The notes under the pieces are model-generated. The model ran no database searches and had not been told where the DNA came from. It saw only the letters and a program-made list of their open reading frames with translations. The position numbers were made by a program, and so were the translations under genes. Below, one piece after another: positions 16,614-26,645 of a DNA stretch of 64,000 nt (its first letter is position 1; each line of letters opens with the position of its first letter). Where the stretch lies: the NCBI GenBank assembly GCA_011523655.1, contig WTGH01000038.1, forward strand, positions 62,001 through 126,000, read 5' to 3'. Source of the stretch: Rhodospirillaceae bacterium. GTDB lineage: Bacteria > Pseudomonadota > Alphaproteobacteria > Bin65.

Positions 16614-17864
16614 ATGCAGCGGTATTCGATCTTTTCGCTGGCCCGGAACGCGCTGACCGGCCACCGCAACTGGCCGCAGGCCTGGCGCAGCCCGGCGCCG
16701 AAGCCGGAATACGACGTCGTCATCGTCGGCGGCGGCGGCCACGGGCTGGCGACCGCCTACTACCTTGCGGCGGAGCACGGCATCACCAATGTCGCGGTGC
16801 TCGAAAGGGGCTGGCTCGGCGGCGGCAACACCGGCCGCAACACCACCATCATCCGCTCCAACTATCTGTGGGACGAGAGCGCGGCGATCTACGAAAAGGC
16901 GCTGCAGCTCTATGAGGGCCTGAGCCGCGAACTGAACTTCAACATCATGCTCAGCCAACGCGGCGTCCTTAACCTGGCGCATAACGAGCACGACCTGAAG
17001 GAAATGTCGCGCCGGGTCCGCGCCATCCGCGGCAATGGCGTCGATTCGGAAATCCTGACGCCGGCTGAGATCAAGAAGCTGGTGCCGGCAATCAACATAT
17101 CGAAGGACGTCCGCTATCCGATCCTCGGCGCCTCCCTGCAGCGCCGCGGCGGCATCGCGCGCCACGACGCGGTCGCCTGGGGCTTCGCGCGCGCGGCCGA
17201 CGACCGCGGCGTCGATATAATCCAGAATTGCGAAGTCACCGGCATTGACCGGGACGGCGGCCGGGTGACCGGCGTTCAGACCACGCTCGGCCCCGTCAAG
17301 GCTGGCAAGGTCGGCGTCGTCGTGGCCGGCCACGCCAGCGTACTCGCGGACATGGCCGGTTTCCGCCTGCCGATCGACAGCCATCCGCTCCAGGCGATGG
17401 TCAGCGAGCCGATCAAGCCGGTGCTGGACTGCGTCGTGATGTCGAACGCGGTGCATGTCTATGTCAGCCAGTCGGACAAGGGCGAACTGGTGATCGGCGC
17501 CGGCATCGACAGCTTCAACAGCTACGCCCAGCGCGGGAGCTGGCAGATCATCGAGGGCCAGATGGGCGCGCTGGTCGAGCTATTTCCGGTCTTCTCGCGG
17601 CTGCGCCTGATGCGCAGCTGGGGCGGCATTGTCGACACCTGCCCGGACGCCAGCCCGATCCTGTCGAAAACCCCGGTCGACGGGCTCTACTTCAACTGCG
17701 GCTGGGGCACCGGCGGCTTCAAGGCGACGCCCGGCTCCGGCTGGGCCTTCGCCCACACGATCGCGCGCGACGAACCGCACCCGATCGCCGCGCCCTTCTC
17801 ACTCGACCGTTTCACGACCGGCGCGCTGATCGACGAGCACGGCGCGGCGGCCGTGGCGCATTAG
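16614..17864 (+). CDS. soxB: Sarcosine oxidase subunit beta
   Basis: This 416-aa flavoprotein is the beta chain of heterotetrameric sarcosine oxidase, which oxidises sarcosine to glycine with transfer of the methyl group to tetrahydrofolate. It starts [17 protein letters not shown], typical of SoxB, then [20 protein letters not shown] as the FAD-binding dinucleotide fold, [20 protein letters not shown], and the C-terminal [20 protein letters not shown] lies 5 nt before ATG 16614. It heads the soxBDAG operon. Confidence 0.97.
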   Translation: MQRYSIFSLARNALTGHRNWPQAWRSPAPKPEYDVVIVGGGGHGLATAYYLAAEHGITNVAVLERGWLGGGNTGRNTTIIRSNYLWDESAAIYEKALQLYEGLSRELNFNIMLSQRGVLNLAHNEHDLKEMSRRVRAIRGNGVDSEILTPAEIKKLVPAINISKDVRYPILGASLQRRGGIARHDAVAWGFARAADDRGVDIIQNCEVTGIDRDGGRVTGVQTTLGPVKAGKVGVVVAGHASVLADMAGFRLPIDSHPLQAMVSEPIKPVLDCVVMSNAVHVYVSQSDKGELVIGAGIDSFNSYAQRGSWQIIEGQMGALVELFPVFSRLRLMRSWGGIVDTCPDASPILSKTPVDGLYFNCGWGTGGFKATPGSGWAFAHTIARDEPHPIAAPFSLDRFTTGALIDEHGAAAVAH

Positions 17865-17883
17865 GGGCCGGGGGAGGGGACGC

Positions 17884-18165
17884 ATGCTGCTGATCCGGTG
17901 TCCCTATTGCGGACTGCGCGACGAGAGCGAGTTCAGTTGCGGCGGCGAGGCGGACATCGCCCGGCCGCTGGAGCCGGAAAAGCTGAGCGACGCCGAATGG
18001 GCCGACTACGTTTTCATGCGCACCAACACGAAGGGCCGGTTCAAGGAACAGTGGGTGCACACCCACGGCTGCGGCCGCTGGTTCACTCTGGTGCGCCATA
18101 CGGTGAGTCATGAGCATGGCGAGACCGGCGTGTTCGGCGGCGTCGCGCCGGAGGCGGACGGGTGA
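17884..18165 (+). CDS. soxD: Sarcosine oxidase subunit delta
   Basis: This 93-aa zinc-binding small subunit has LLIRCPYCGLRDESEFSCGG at the N-terminus and THGCGRWFTLVRHTVSHE near the end. Two Cys in CPYC, one in SCGG and the HGC unit are the expected zinc ligands. A strong GGGGAGGGGACGC precedes ATG 17884. Its TGA overlaps the GTG start of soxA (GTGA at 18162-18165). Confidence 0.97.
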   Translation: MLLIRCPYCGLRDESEFSCGGEADIARPLEPEKLSDAEWADYVFMRTNTKGRFKEQWVHTHGCGRWFTLVRHTVSHEHGETGVFGGVAPEADG

Positions 18166-21100
18166 GCGGGCCGCAATTCCGCTTGTCCGCCGGCGGCCGG
18201 ATCGACCGGGCCGCCGCGCTCGGCTTTTCGTTCAACGGCGAGAGCTTCACCGGTTATGCGGGCGACACGCTGGCCTCGGCCTTGCTGGCCTATGGCGCCT
18301 TTCCGCTCGCCCGCAGCTTCAAATACCATCGTCCGCGCGGGATCTACGCTGCCGGCGCGGAGGAGCCGAATGCGCTGGTCCAACTCGAGTCCGGCGCGCG
18401 CAGTCAGCCCAACCTGCGCGCGACCCAGATCGAGCTCTACAGCGGCCTGAACGCTTCGAGCGTCAACGCTTGGCCGTCGGTCGACTTCGACCTGATGCGG
18501 GTCAACGACTGGCTCTCGCCCCTCTTTCCATCGGGCTTCTACTACAAGACCTTCATGGGCGCCGGCATCGGCACCGGGCGCTGGTGGAAACTGTTCGAGC
18601 CTTTCATCCGGCGCGCCGCCGGTTTCGGCCGGGCCCCGGCGGGGCCGGACCCGGACCGCTACGAGCGCATGAACGCCCATTGCGACGTGCTTGTCGTCGG
18701 CGGCGGCCCGGCCGGCCTCTCGGCGGCGCTGGCGGCGGCGAACCGGGGGAGCCGGGTCATCCTCGCCGACGAACAGGCCGAACCGGGCGGTGACCTTTTG
18801 GCCGGCGACCGCGGCATCGACGGTGCGCCGGCGATGGACTGGACCGCGACCGCAATGGAGACGCTCGGCGCGGCGCCGGACGTGACGGTTCTCACGCGCA
18901 CAACGGTTGCCGGATTGTATGACGACAATTTCGCGACTGCCCTCGAAAGCGTCGGCGAGCGGTTCGGGCCGGACGCGCCGGCGCATCTGCCGCGGTTGCG
19001 CTTGTGGCGCATCCGGGCCCGGCAGATCGTGCTGGCGACCGGTGCCCACGAACGGCCCTACGCCTTCGCCAACAACGACACGCCGGGCGTGATGCTGGGC
19101 AACGCGGTCCGGCACTATGCCGGGCGCTACGCCGTGGTCCCAGGGCGGCAGGTCCTGCTGGGAACCAACAACGATTCAGCGTATCGCACCGCCCTCTTGC
19201 TGGCGCAGGCCGGCATTGCCGTGACCCTGGCGGACGCCCGCGAATCGCCCCCGGCCGCGCTGGCGGAGGCGGTCCGCAGCGCCGGCATCGTCCTCGAAAC
19301 GGGGTGCGCAATTACGGCGGTCGCGGGCGACAGGCGCATTCGCGGCGCGAAGATCGCTCCGGTTCGAGCGGACGGCGAAATTGCAGGCTCTCCACGTCCG
19401 GTCGACGCCGATCTGGTAGGCGTATCCGGCGGCTGGAACCCGGCCCTCCATCTGGCCTCCCATCGCGGGGCGAGGCCGGTCTGGAACGAGGCGCCGGCCT
19501 GTTTCGTGCCGGACGACCTGAGTGCGCTCGGCGTGCGGGTTGCCGGCGCGGTAACCGGCGCGGGCGCGCTCGCGGAGTGCCTGGAACAGGGCTATGCCGC
19601 AGGCCGGGATGCGGCCCGGGCAGCCGGCCGGACGAAACGCATCCGCAAGCCGGTGCTGAAAACCGACGACGGCGCGGCCGGCGCGCCGATCCGGCCGCTC
19701 TGGGCGGTCGCCGGTCGCCGGCCCGGCGACCGCAGGGGCAAGGCCTTCGTCGATTTGCAGAACGACGTGACGGCAAAGGATGTCGCTCTTGCGGCGCGCG
19801 AGAACTACCGCTCGGTCGAGCATCTCAAGCGCTACACCACGCTCGGCATGGGCACCGACCAGGGCAAGACCGCCAACGTGACCGGCCTGGCGCTTATGGG
19901 CATGGAGACCGGCCGGTCGCCGGACGCTGTCGGTACGACGACTTTCCGCCCGCCCTACACACCGATCCCGTTCGGCGCGCTCGCCGGGCGGGACCGCGGC
20001 GCGCTGTTCGACCCGGTGCGCGAGACGCCGATGTTCGACTGGCACGCCGCCAACGGCGCGGTCTTCGAGGATGTCGGCCAATGGAAGCGGCCATACGCCT
20101 ACCGGCGGGCCGGAGAATCGCTGGAACAGGCGATCGACCGCGAGGTCTCGGCCGTGCGTAACGCGGTCGGCATCATGGACGCTTCGACGCTCGGCAAGAT
20201 CGACCTCAAGGGTCCGGACGTGGTTACGCTGCTGAACCGCGTCTACACCAACGACTGGGAGACGCTGAAGGTCGGCCGCGCCCGCTACGGCCTGATGTGC
20301 CACGAAGACGGCATGATCTTCGACGACGGCGTGACCGCCCGGCTCGCCGACGACCATTATGTGATGACCACGACGACCGGCAACGCCGCCACGGTGCTGA
20401 ACTGGCTCGAATTGTGGCTGCAGACCGAATGGCCGGATCTTCGGGTGTTTGCGACCTCGGTAACGGAAGCCTGGGCGACCGCGACCGTCGCGGGGCCGGA
20501 AGCGCGCAAGCTGGTTTCGGACCTGGACGGCGACATCGACTGGTCGGACGAAGCGTTCCCGCATATGGCGATCAGGAACGGCGCCATACTCGGTGCGCCG
20601 GCCCGTATCTTCCGGGTCAGTTTCAGCGGCGAGGCCTCTTACGAGATCAACGTACCCGCGCATTACGGCCTTGCGCTCTGGCAGGCGCTGATCGGCGGCG
20701 GCGCAACACCCTACGGCACCGAAGCCATGCACGTCCTGCGCGCGGAAAAGGGCTTCATCATCGTCGGGCAGGAAACCGACGGCACGGTGACGCCCCAGGA
20801 TGTCGGCATGGGCTGGGCCGTCAGCAAGCGCAAGGACTTCATCGGCAAACGCTCCTACAGCCGGCCCGACACGGCGCGGCCCGACCGCAAGCACTTGGTC
20901 GGCCTGCTGCCGCTGGACAGCGGGACGGTGCTGCCGGAGGGCGGGCAGATCGTCAACGATCCGTCCCAGGAACCGCCGGTGACAATGCTCGGGCATGTCA
21001 CCTCCAGCTACCGGTCGCCGAGCCTGAACGGCGGCTTTGCGCTCGCCCTGCTCAAGAACGGCCGCAACCGCACGGGCGATACTGTCCATGTCCTGAAGCT

Positions 21101-21176
21101 GGATGAGGGCGCGGACGCCGCGCGGGTCGTCGATCCCGTCTTCTACGACCGGGACGGGGGGCGATTGCGTGGCTGA
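18162..21176 (+). CDS. soxA: Sarcosine oxidase subunit alpha
   Basis: This 1004-aa subunit is full length. The N-terminus has the small ferredoxin-like fold (FSFNGESFTGYAGDTLASALL with RSFKYHRPRGIYAAG), then the NAD-binding domain CDVLVVGGGPAGLSAALAAA at about 175-195, then ATGAHERPYAFANNDTPGVM and a C-terminal aminomethyltransferase (GcvT-like) domain from about residue 640 that carries out folate-dependent methyl transfer. The GTG start is set by overlap with soxD and by the family N-terminus SGPQFRLSAGGRIDR. It acts with SoxB, SoxD and SoxG in the cytoplasm. Confidence 0.97.
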   Translation: MSGPQFRLSAGGRIDRAAALGFSFNGESFTGYAGDTLASALLAYGAFPLARSFKYHRPRGIYAAGAEEPNALVQLESGARSQPNLRATQIELYSGLNASSVNAWPSVDFDLMRVNDWLSPLFPSGFYYKTFMGAGIGTGRWWKLFEPFIRRAAGFGRAPAGPDPDRYERMNAHCDVLVVGGGPAGLSAALAAANRGSRVILADEQAEPGGDLLAGDRGIDGAPAMDWTATAMETLGAAPDVTVLTRTTVAGLYDDNFATALESVGERFGPDAPAHLPRLRLWRIRARQIVLATGAHERPYAFANNDTPGVMLGNAVRHYAGRYAVVPGRQVLLGTNNDSAYRTALLLAQAGIAVTLADARESPPAALAEAVRSAGIVLETGCAITAVAGDRRIRGAKIAPVRADGEIAGSPRPVDADLVGVSGGWNPALHLASHRGARPVWNEAPACFVPDDLSALGVRVAGAVTGAGALAECLEQGYAAGRDAARAAGRTKRIRKPVLKTDDGAAGAPIRPLWAVAGRRPGDRRGKAFVDLQNDVTAKDVALAARENYRSVEHLKRYTTLGMGTDQGKTANVTGLALMGMETGRSPDAVGTTTFRPPYTPIPFGALAGRDRGALFDPVRETPMFDWHAANGAVFEDVGQWKRPYAYRRAGESLEQAIDREVSAVRNAVGIMDASTLGKIDLKGPDVVTLLNRVYTNDWETLKVGRARYGLMCHEDGMIFDDGVTARLADDHYVMTTTTGNAATVLNWLELWLQTEWPDLRVFATSVTEAWATATVAGPEARKLVSDLDGDIDWSDEAFPHMAIRNGAILGAPARIFRVSFSGEASYEINVPAHYGLALWQALIGGGATPYGTEAMHVLRAEKGFIIVGQETDGTVTPQDVGMGWAVSKRKDFIGKRSYSRPDTARPDRKHLVGLLPLDSGTVLPEGGQIVNDPSQEPPVTMLGHVTSSYRSPSLNGGFALALLKNGRNRTGDTVHVLKLDEGADAARVVDPVFYDRDGGRLRG

Positions 21177-21774
21177 GCCGCTCGCTCCGATCCATCCGCT
21201 CGCCCTTTCGGCACAGGAACGGGGGCCGGACCCGGCTGCCGTCGTCCTGACGGCCGGGCCGCCGTTGGTCCTGCTCGATCTGCGCTGCCGCGACCGGGCG
21301 GCGCTCGACGGCTTCCTGAAGAAGCCGGCGGGGCTGGCCTCGCCACCGGTTGCGCGGGCGGTATCGGGCGCCCGCGGCACGCTGTTCCGCTTCGGGCCGG
21401 ACTGGTGGCAGCTGCGCTGCGCCGATCGCAAGCTCGCCGACCGGCTCTTGCAGGCCGACGCGGGCGGCCCGGTCGGCGCGACCGACGTTTCCGACGCCTG
21501 GCTTGCCATCGGCGTTTCCGGGCCGCGGGCGCGCGACGTTCTCGCCAAGGCAGCGACCGTCGACCTGCACCCGGACACCTTCCCGGCCGGATCCGCGGCG
21601 CGCACGCTGTTCGGCCGGGTCACGGTCGTCATTGCGCGTCTCGAAGACGGAGAACCGGCGGCCTTCGACGTGACGGTCAGCCGGTCGAATGCCCGTTTCC
21701 TCTGGCATTGGCTGGCCGATGCGGCACGGGAATACGGCTTCACCCTGAAACCGGCTGCAAGCGACGGCGCCTGA
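21169..21774 (+). CDS. soxG: Sarcosine oxidase subunit gamma
   Basis: This 201-aa subunit starts at GTG 21169, overlapping the end of soxA by 8 bp. VAEPLAPIHPLA and FRFGPDWWQLRCADRKLADRL resemble SoxG, and DVSDAWLAIGVSGPRARDVLAK with FDVTVSRSNARFLWHWLADAA matches the folate-binding-like fold at the C-terminus. It completes soxBDAG. The order and spacing match operons for sarcosine or glycine betaine breakdown. Confidence 0.92.
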   Translation: MAEPLAPIHPLALSAQERGPDPAAVVLTAGPPLVLLDLRCRDRAALDGFLKKPAGLASPPVARAVSGARGTLFRFGPDWWQLRCADRKLADRLLQADAGGPVGATDVSDAWLAIGVSGPRARDVLAKAATVDLHPDTFPAGSAARTLFGRVTVVIARLEDGEPAAFDVTVSRSNARFLWHWLADAAREYGFTLKPAASDGA

Positions 21775-21917
21775 AAAGGCATCTCCGGGAGAGCGGCTGT
21801 TTGGTCGCGACGGGCGGCGGTTTTCATGCCTCGACCGGACGCGTCCGATCGGTTAGTCACCTCCCCATCGGACAGGAACGGTATCGACCGGACCGGCTGG
21901 AAACCTAGTTTTCTTCG

Positions 21918-23612
21918 ATGACGGATGTCCCCCGCGAGGCCGCCAAGACGGGGCGGCGCAAGGCACGCCCGACGCCCAAGGGCCGCCAGGTCGATCCGGC
22001 CGCGCTCGACCGGGTTCGGACGCTGCTCGGCGATGCGCCGCGCTGGCGCGATCTGCTGATCGAGTATCTGCACCTCATCCAGGATGCCTACGGCCACCTG
22101 TCGGCGGCCCACCTCGCGGCGCTCGCCCAGGAGATGAAGCTGGCCCAGACCGAGGTCTACGAGGTCGCGACCTTCTATGCCCATTTCGACGTGGTGAAGG
22201 AGGAGGAGACGCCGCCGCCGGCGCTTACCGTCCGGGTGTGCGACAGCATCAGCTGCATGATCGCGGGCGCGGACGATCTGATCGAAGCGCTGGATGCCGG
22301 TGCGGACCCGGCCGCGGTGCGCATCGTCCGCGCACCCTGCATGGGCCGCTGCGAGGCGGCGCCGGTCGCCGAAGTCGGCCACAACCATGTCGTCGACGCC
22401 ACCGCCGAGGCCGTCGAGGCGGCCATCCGTGCCGGAGACACGCACCCGGCCGTGCCGCCTTATCAGGACCTGGCGGCCTATCGGGCGCAAGGCGGCTATC
22501 GGTTGCTGGAGGATTGTCTGAACGGCCGGCGCACGCCGGAGGACATCATCGAGATCCTGAGCGATGCCGGGCTGCGCGGCCTGGGCGGCGCCGGGTTCCC
22601 GACCGGGCAGAAGTGGCGCTTCGTGCGCGCTGAGCCGGGTCCGCGCCTGATGGCGGTCAATGCGGACGAGGGCGAGCCCGGCACGTTCAAGGACCGCTAC
22701 TATCTGGACACCGAACCGCACAGGGTGCTTGAGGGCATGCTGGTCGCCGCTTGGGCGGTCGAGGCGGAAGCGGTCTATTTCTACCTGCGCGACGAATATC
22801 CCCAGGACCGCGAGATCCTGCTGGCCGAGATCGCCGCGCTTGAAGCGGCCGGGTTGGCGCCGCACACCGAAATCCATCTGCGGCGCGGCGCCGGCGCCTA
22901 TATCTGCGGCGAAGAATCGGCGATGATCGAATCGATTGAGGGCAAGCGCGGCCTGCCGCGGCACCGCCCGCCCTATGTCTCGCAGAACGGGATTTTCGGC
23001 CGGCCGACCCTGGTCAACAATGTCGAGACCCTGTACTGGATTCCGGTCATCGTCGAGAAGGGCGCGGACTGGTTCGCCGGTCACGGCCGCAGCGGCGGCA
23101 AGGGCCTGCGCAGCTATTCCGTCTCGGGCCGGGTGAAGGAACCGGGCGTCAAGCTGACACCCGCCGGCATCACGCTTACCGAACTGATCGACGAATATTG
23201 CGGCGGCATGGCCGAGGGCCACACGCTGAAAGGCTATCTGCCCGGCGGCGCGTCGGGCGGCATCCTGCCCGCGTCGATGGCCGACCAGCCGCTCGAATTC
23301 GGCGTGCTGGAGAAATTCGGCTCCTTCGTCGGCTCCCATGCCGTGGTCGTGCTGTCCGACAAGGACGACATGAAAGCTTGCGCGCTCAACCTGATGCAGT
23401 TCTTCGAGGACGAGAGCTGCGGCCAGTGCACGCCCTGCCGGGTTGGCACGGAAAAGGCGGTCAAGCTGATGCAGCGCGACAGTTGGGACGAGCCGCTATT
23501 GCAGGAACTGTCGGCGGCCATGACCGACGCCTCGATCTGCGGCCTCGGCCAGGCGGCGGCCAACCCGCTGCTGTCGATCTTCCGGCATTTCCCGGACGAA
23601 TCGACGACCTGA
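21918..23612 (+). CDS. NuoE-NuoF fusion, NADH-oxidising flavoprotein subunit (FdsB-like)
   Basis: This 564-aa protein joins a NuoE-like thioredoxin-fold 2Fe-2S domain (residues 30-165; Cys108, Cys113, Cys141, Cys145) to a NuoF-like domain. The latter has GLGGAGFPTGQKW (FMN site), GAGAYICGEESAMIESIEG (NADH site) and the 4Fe-4S ligands in ESCGQCTPCRVG plus a late Cys in SICGLG. Such fusions are the beta subunits of NAD-dependent formate dehydrogenases or other diaphorases. The catalytic alpha subunit is not beside it: it stands 143 bp after soxG and before a symporter. Formate made from sarcosine-derived methyl groups makes a formate dehydrogenase role attractive, but the partner must be elsewhere. 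No clear ribosome-binding site precedes ATG 21918. Confidence 0.88.
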   Translation: MTDVPREAAKTGRRKARPTPKGRQVDPAALDRVRTLLGDAPRWRDLLIEYLHLIQDAYGHLSAAHLAALAQEMKLAQTEVYEVATFYAHFDVVKEEETPPPALTVRVCDSISCMIAGADDLIEALDAGADPAAVRIVRAPCMGRCEAAPVAEVGHNHVVDATAEAVEAAIRAGDTHPAVPPYQDLAAYRAQGGYRLLEDCLNGRRTPEDIIEILSDAGLRGLGGAGFPTGQKWRFVRAEPGPRLMAVNADEGEPGTFKDRYYLDTEPHRVLEGMLVAAWAVEAEAVYFYLRDEYPQDREILLAEIAALEAAGLAPHTEIHLRRGAGAYICGEESAMIESIEGKRGLPRHRPPYVSQNGIFGRPTLVNNVETLYWIPVIVEKGADWFAGHGRSGGKGLRSYSVSGRVKEPGVKLTPAGITLTELIDEYCGGMAEGHTLKGYLPGGASGGILPASMADQPLEFGVLEKFGSFVGSHAVVVLSDKDDMKACALNLMQFFEDESCGQCTPCRVGTEKAVKLMQRDSWDEPLLQELSAAMTDASICGLGQAAANPLLSIFRHFPDESTT

Positions 23613-23935
23613 GCGCCACCGGCCGGCACCTGTGGTCCGGCGCGTGCTTTCGAAGTCTCAAGAACTCGTGAAGTCGATACGGGATCGTGCCGGCCGAGGC
23701 CGACCGGCGCGCTGAAGGCCACGCTGCGCCTCAAAAAATTCCGCCGTCCGCCGGGCATCGGCAAGGTGCCGCCGGCTTCGCCGGCTCATGTCCGTCGGGA
23801 ACAATATTGACGCCCCTTCGATGACATGATGGGTTTTCCGCGATCTGGACCGGTAGTGCCACGGGCGCAGGCGTTGGCATCCGAGAGGCCTGCGCCGTGG
23901 CTTTCTTTCCCGGCGCAAATTGCGGGAGAGACGGC
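23613..23935. other. 323-bp intergenic region before the AGCS symporter
   Basis: No gene was recognised here. The stretch contains an AT-rich patch around 23800-23830 (AACAATATTGACG), a plausible promoter, and the strong hairpin annotated at 23858-23901. The following symporter starts 34 bp after the hairpin. Confidence 0.5.
23858..23901 (+). terminator. Long hairpin in the leader of the AGCS gene
   Basis: GCCACGGGCGCAGGC (23858-23872) pairs with GCCTGCGCCGTGGC (23888-23901) with one bulged base and a 15-nt loop, and TTTCTTTCC follows. Because it sits between a probable promoter and the symporter start, it could be a terminator for upstream transcription or an attenuator of the symporter mRNA. 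Confidence 0.45.
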
Positions 23936-25315
23936 ATGGACCGGATTAACTCAATCATCGATTCCATCAATGCCTTCGCCTGGGGCCCGCCGATGCTCGG
24001 CATCCTCGGCGTGACCGGGCTGCTGCTGACGCTGGGCCTGGTGTTCATGCCGTGGCGGAAGGTCGGCTATGGCTTCCGGCTGCTGTTCGACAAGAACCAG
24101 GCAGTCGGAGAGGGTGAGGTCAAGCCCTTCAACGCGCTGATGACGGCGCTGTCCGCGACCGTCGGAACGGGGAATATCGCCGGCGTCGCCACTGCGATTG
24201 CATTGGGCGGACCGGGCGCCATCTTCTACATGTGGCTGATCGCGCTGTTCGGCATGGCCACGAAATACGCCGAGGCGGTGTGCGCGGTCACCTATCGCGA
24301 GGTCGACGCGAACGGCAAGTATGTCGGCGGGCCGATGTACTATCTGCGCAACGGCGTCGGCGAATTCGCTCCCGAGCTCGGCAAATGGCTGGGAATCGCG
24401 TTCGCAATTTTCGGAGCGGTCGCCGCTTTCGGAATCGGCAATGCGGTGCAGGTCAACTCCATGGCGGCCGTGCTGATCGACAGCTTCGGGGTGCCGACCT
24501 GGGTGACGGGGGTGGTCGTCGCAGCGCTGGTGGGCATCGTCGTCATCGGCGGAATCCGGCGGATCGGCGATGTCGCGGGTAAGCTGGTGCCGGCGATGAT
24601 CGTGCTCTATCTGGGTGCGGCGTTGCTGATCCTCGCCATCAACGTCACCGCGATCCCGGACGCGATCGGCATGATCTTCACCTATGCCTTCACGCCGGCC
24701 GCCGCGACGGGCGGCTTTGCCGGTGCGGCTGTCGCCGCCGCGATTCGCTTCGGGATCGCGCGCGGAGTGTTCTCGAACGAGGCCGGCCTGGGCTCGGCCG
24801 CCATCGCGCACGCGGCGGCGCAGACCAACAGCCCGGTACGCCAGGGCCTCATCGCCATGCTGGGCACCTTCATCGACACCATCATCGTGTGCACGATGAC
24901 GGCGCTGGTGATCCTGACCTCGGGAGCGTGGACGATGACCGGCTCGGACGGCGGCGGGCTGACCGGCGCGGTGCTGACCTCGACCGGTTTCCAGGCCTCC
25001 ATCGCCGGCGGCCAGTATATCGTGACCATCGCGCTGGCGGTGTTTGCGTTCACCACCATACTCGGCTGGTCCTATTACGGCGAGCGGTGCTGGCAATACC
25101 TGTTCAGGGAGAAGAGCCTGTTCATATACCGCGGGTTGTGGGTTGCCGCCGCGCTCGCCTTCGCCAACGTCAAGGTGGACCTGGTGTGGAACCTTTCGGA
25201 TACCCTCAACGGGCTGATGGCAATCCCCAACCTGATCGGGCTGTTGCTGCTGGCGCCTATGGTCTTCAAGGTCACACGGCAGTATTTCGACGAAATCGGC
25301 AAACCGCTCGGGTAA
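23936..25315 (+). CDS. Sodium:alanine/glycine symporter (AGCS family)
   Basis: This 459-aa membrane protein has about ten to eleven segments. The family features ALSATVGTGNIAGVATAIALGGPG, FWMW-like GAIFYMWLIALFGMATKYAEA and RGVFSNEAGLGSAAIAHAAAQ are all present. These are sodium-binding and substrate regions of DagA/AlsT-type carriers that import alanine or glycine. GGGAG 7 nt before ATG 23936 sets the start. Its position after sarcosine oxidase, which makes glycine, fits glycine or alanine transport. Confidence 0.93.
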   Translation: MDRINSIIDSINAFAWGPPMLGILGVTGLLLTLGLVFMPWRKVGYGFRLLFDKNQAVGEGEVKPFNALMTALSATVGTGNIAGVATAIALGGPGAIFYMWLIALFGMATKYAEAVCAVTYREVDANGKYVGGPMYYLRNGVGEFAPELGKWLGIAFAIFGAVAAFGIGNAVQVNSMAAVLIDSFGVPTWVTGVVVAALVGIVVIGGIRRIGDVAGKLVPAMIVLYLGAALLILAINVTAIPDAIGMIFTYAFTPAAATGGFAGAAVAAAIRFGIARGVFSNEAGLGSAAIAHAAAQTNSPVRQGLIAMLGTFIDTIIVCTMTALVILTSGAWTMTGSDGGGLTGAVLTSTGFQASIAGGQYIVTIALAVFAFTTILGWSYYGERCWQYLFREKSLFIYRGLWVAAALAFANVKVDLVWNLSDTLNGLMAIPNLIGLLLLAPMVFKVTRQYFDEIGKPLG

Positions 25316-25453
25316 CGCTGCGGCGCTTCGTGCGCCGCTTCCCGGTGTTGTTCCGCGTCGGTTATTGACTCCATAGCGGCGAGCGGAATCGTTATGTAGT
25401 CATGCCGATCGGCGTCCAGCCGGCGCGCCGAACAACACACGGGACGATCCGCC

Positions 25454-26626
25454 ATGATCCCGAACCAGCTCCCCTCGCTGAATTTCGACCTCGGCGAAAC
25501 CGCGGACATGATCCGCGACTCGGTGATGACCTTTGCGTCGGACCATGTCGCGCCGCTGGCTGCGGAGATTGACCGCACCGACAGCTTTCCGCGCCATCTG
25601 TGGCCGATGATGGGCGATCTGGGCCTGCACGGTATCACGGTGGAGGAGGAATACGGCGGCGTCGGCATGGGCTATCTCGAACATGCCGTGGCGGTCGAGG
25701 AAATCAGCCGCGCCTCCGGCTCCGTCGGCCTGAGCTACGGCGCCCATTCCAACCTGTGCGTCAACCAGATCCGCCGCTGCGCCAGCGAGGAGCAGAAACA
25801 CCGCTATCTGCCAAGGCTGATTTCCGGCGAGCATGTCGGCGCGCTCGCCATGTCGGAGCCGGGCGCGGGCTCGGACGTGGTCTCGATGCGCACCCGCGCC
25901 GACCGCAAGGGCGACCGCTTCGTGCTCAACGGCTCGAAAATGTGGATCACCAATTTCGAGGAGGCCGACACGCTGGTGGTCTACGCCAAGACCGACCCGG
26001 AGGCCGGCTCGCGGGGCATCACCGCCTTCCTGATCGAGAAGGGATTCGCGGGCTTCTCGACTTCCCAGAAGCTCGACAAGCTCGGCATGCGCGGCTCGCC
26101 GACTGGCGAATTGGTGTTCCAGGATTGCGAGGTGCCGGAGGAGAATGTCGTCGGCGAAGTCAACGAGGGCGTCCACGTCCTGATGTCGGGCCTGGACTAT
26201 GAGCGCGCCGTGCTCGCCGCCGGGGCGCTCGGCATCATGCAGGCGTGCATGGATGTCGTCGTGCCCTACATCCACGAGCGCAAACAGTTCGGCCGGCCGA
26301 TCGGCGAATTCCAGCTTATGCAGGGCAAGATCGCCGACATGTACACGACGATGAACGCCTCCAAGGCTTATGTCTACGCCGTGGCGAAGGCCTGCGACCG
26401 CGGCGAGACCACCCGCAAGGACGCCGCCGGCGCGATCCTCTACGCCGCCGAGAAGGCGACCTGGATGGCGCTGGAGGCGGTGCAGGCACTGGGCGGCAAC
26501 GGCTATATCAACGAATACCCGACCGGCCGACTGCTGCGCGACGCCAAGCTCTACGAGATCGGCGCCGGCACGAGCGAAATCCGCCGCATGCTGATCGGCC
26601 GGGAGCTGTTCGAGGAGACGGCGTAG
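25454..26626 (+). CDS. ivd: Isovaleryl-CoA dehydrogenase
   Basis: This 390-aa acyl-CoA dehydrogenase oxidises isovaleryl-CoA to 3-methylcrotonyl-CoA in leucine breakdown. The choice of IVD over other acyl-CoA dehydrogenases rests on the catalytic glutamate being in [17 protein letters not shown] while the usual C-terminal glutamate position reads [12 protein letters not shown], the IVD pattern. Other conserved parts are [16 protein letters not shown] (FAD/substrate), [11 protein letters not shown] and [20 protein letters not shown]. It stands alone; the methylcrotonyl-CoA carboxylase genes that often follow are not in this window. It converges on the next gene. Confidence 0.93.
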   Translation: MIPNQLPSLNFDLGETADMIRDSVMTFASDHVAPLAAEIDRTDSFPRHLWPMMGDLGLHGITVEEEYGGVGMGYLEHAVAVEEISRASGSVGLSYGAHSNLCVNQIRRCASEEQKHRYLPRLISGEHVGALAMSEPGAGSDVVSMRTRADRKGDRFVLNGSKMWITNFEEADTLVVYAKTDPEAGSRGITAFLIEKGFAGFSTSQKLDKLGMRGSPTGELVFQDCEVPEENVVGEVNEGVHVLMSGLDYERAVLAAGALGIMQACMDVVVPYIHERKQFGRPIGEFQLMQGKIADMYTTMNASKAYVYAVAKACDRGETTRKDAAGAILYAAEKATWMALEAVQALGGNGYINEYPTGRLLRDAKLYEIGAGTSEIRRMLIGRELFEETA

Positions 26627-26645
26627 GCCCCGGTTTCAGCGGGCG

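Noticed and set aside
19176-23339. 1387-codon open frame on the minus strand
   Set aside because: It runs antisense through soxA, soxG and the NuoE-NuoF gene and has no recognisable motif; it results from high GC.
23613-23935. Possible glycine riboswitch before the AGCS symporter
   Set aside because: The conserved glycine aptamer core sequences were not found; only a simple hairpin is visible.
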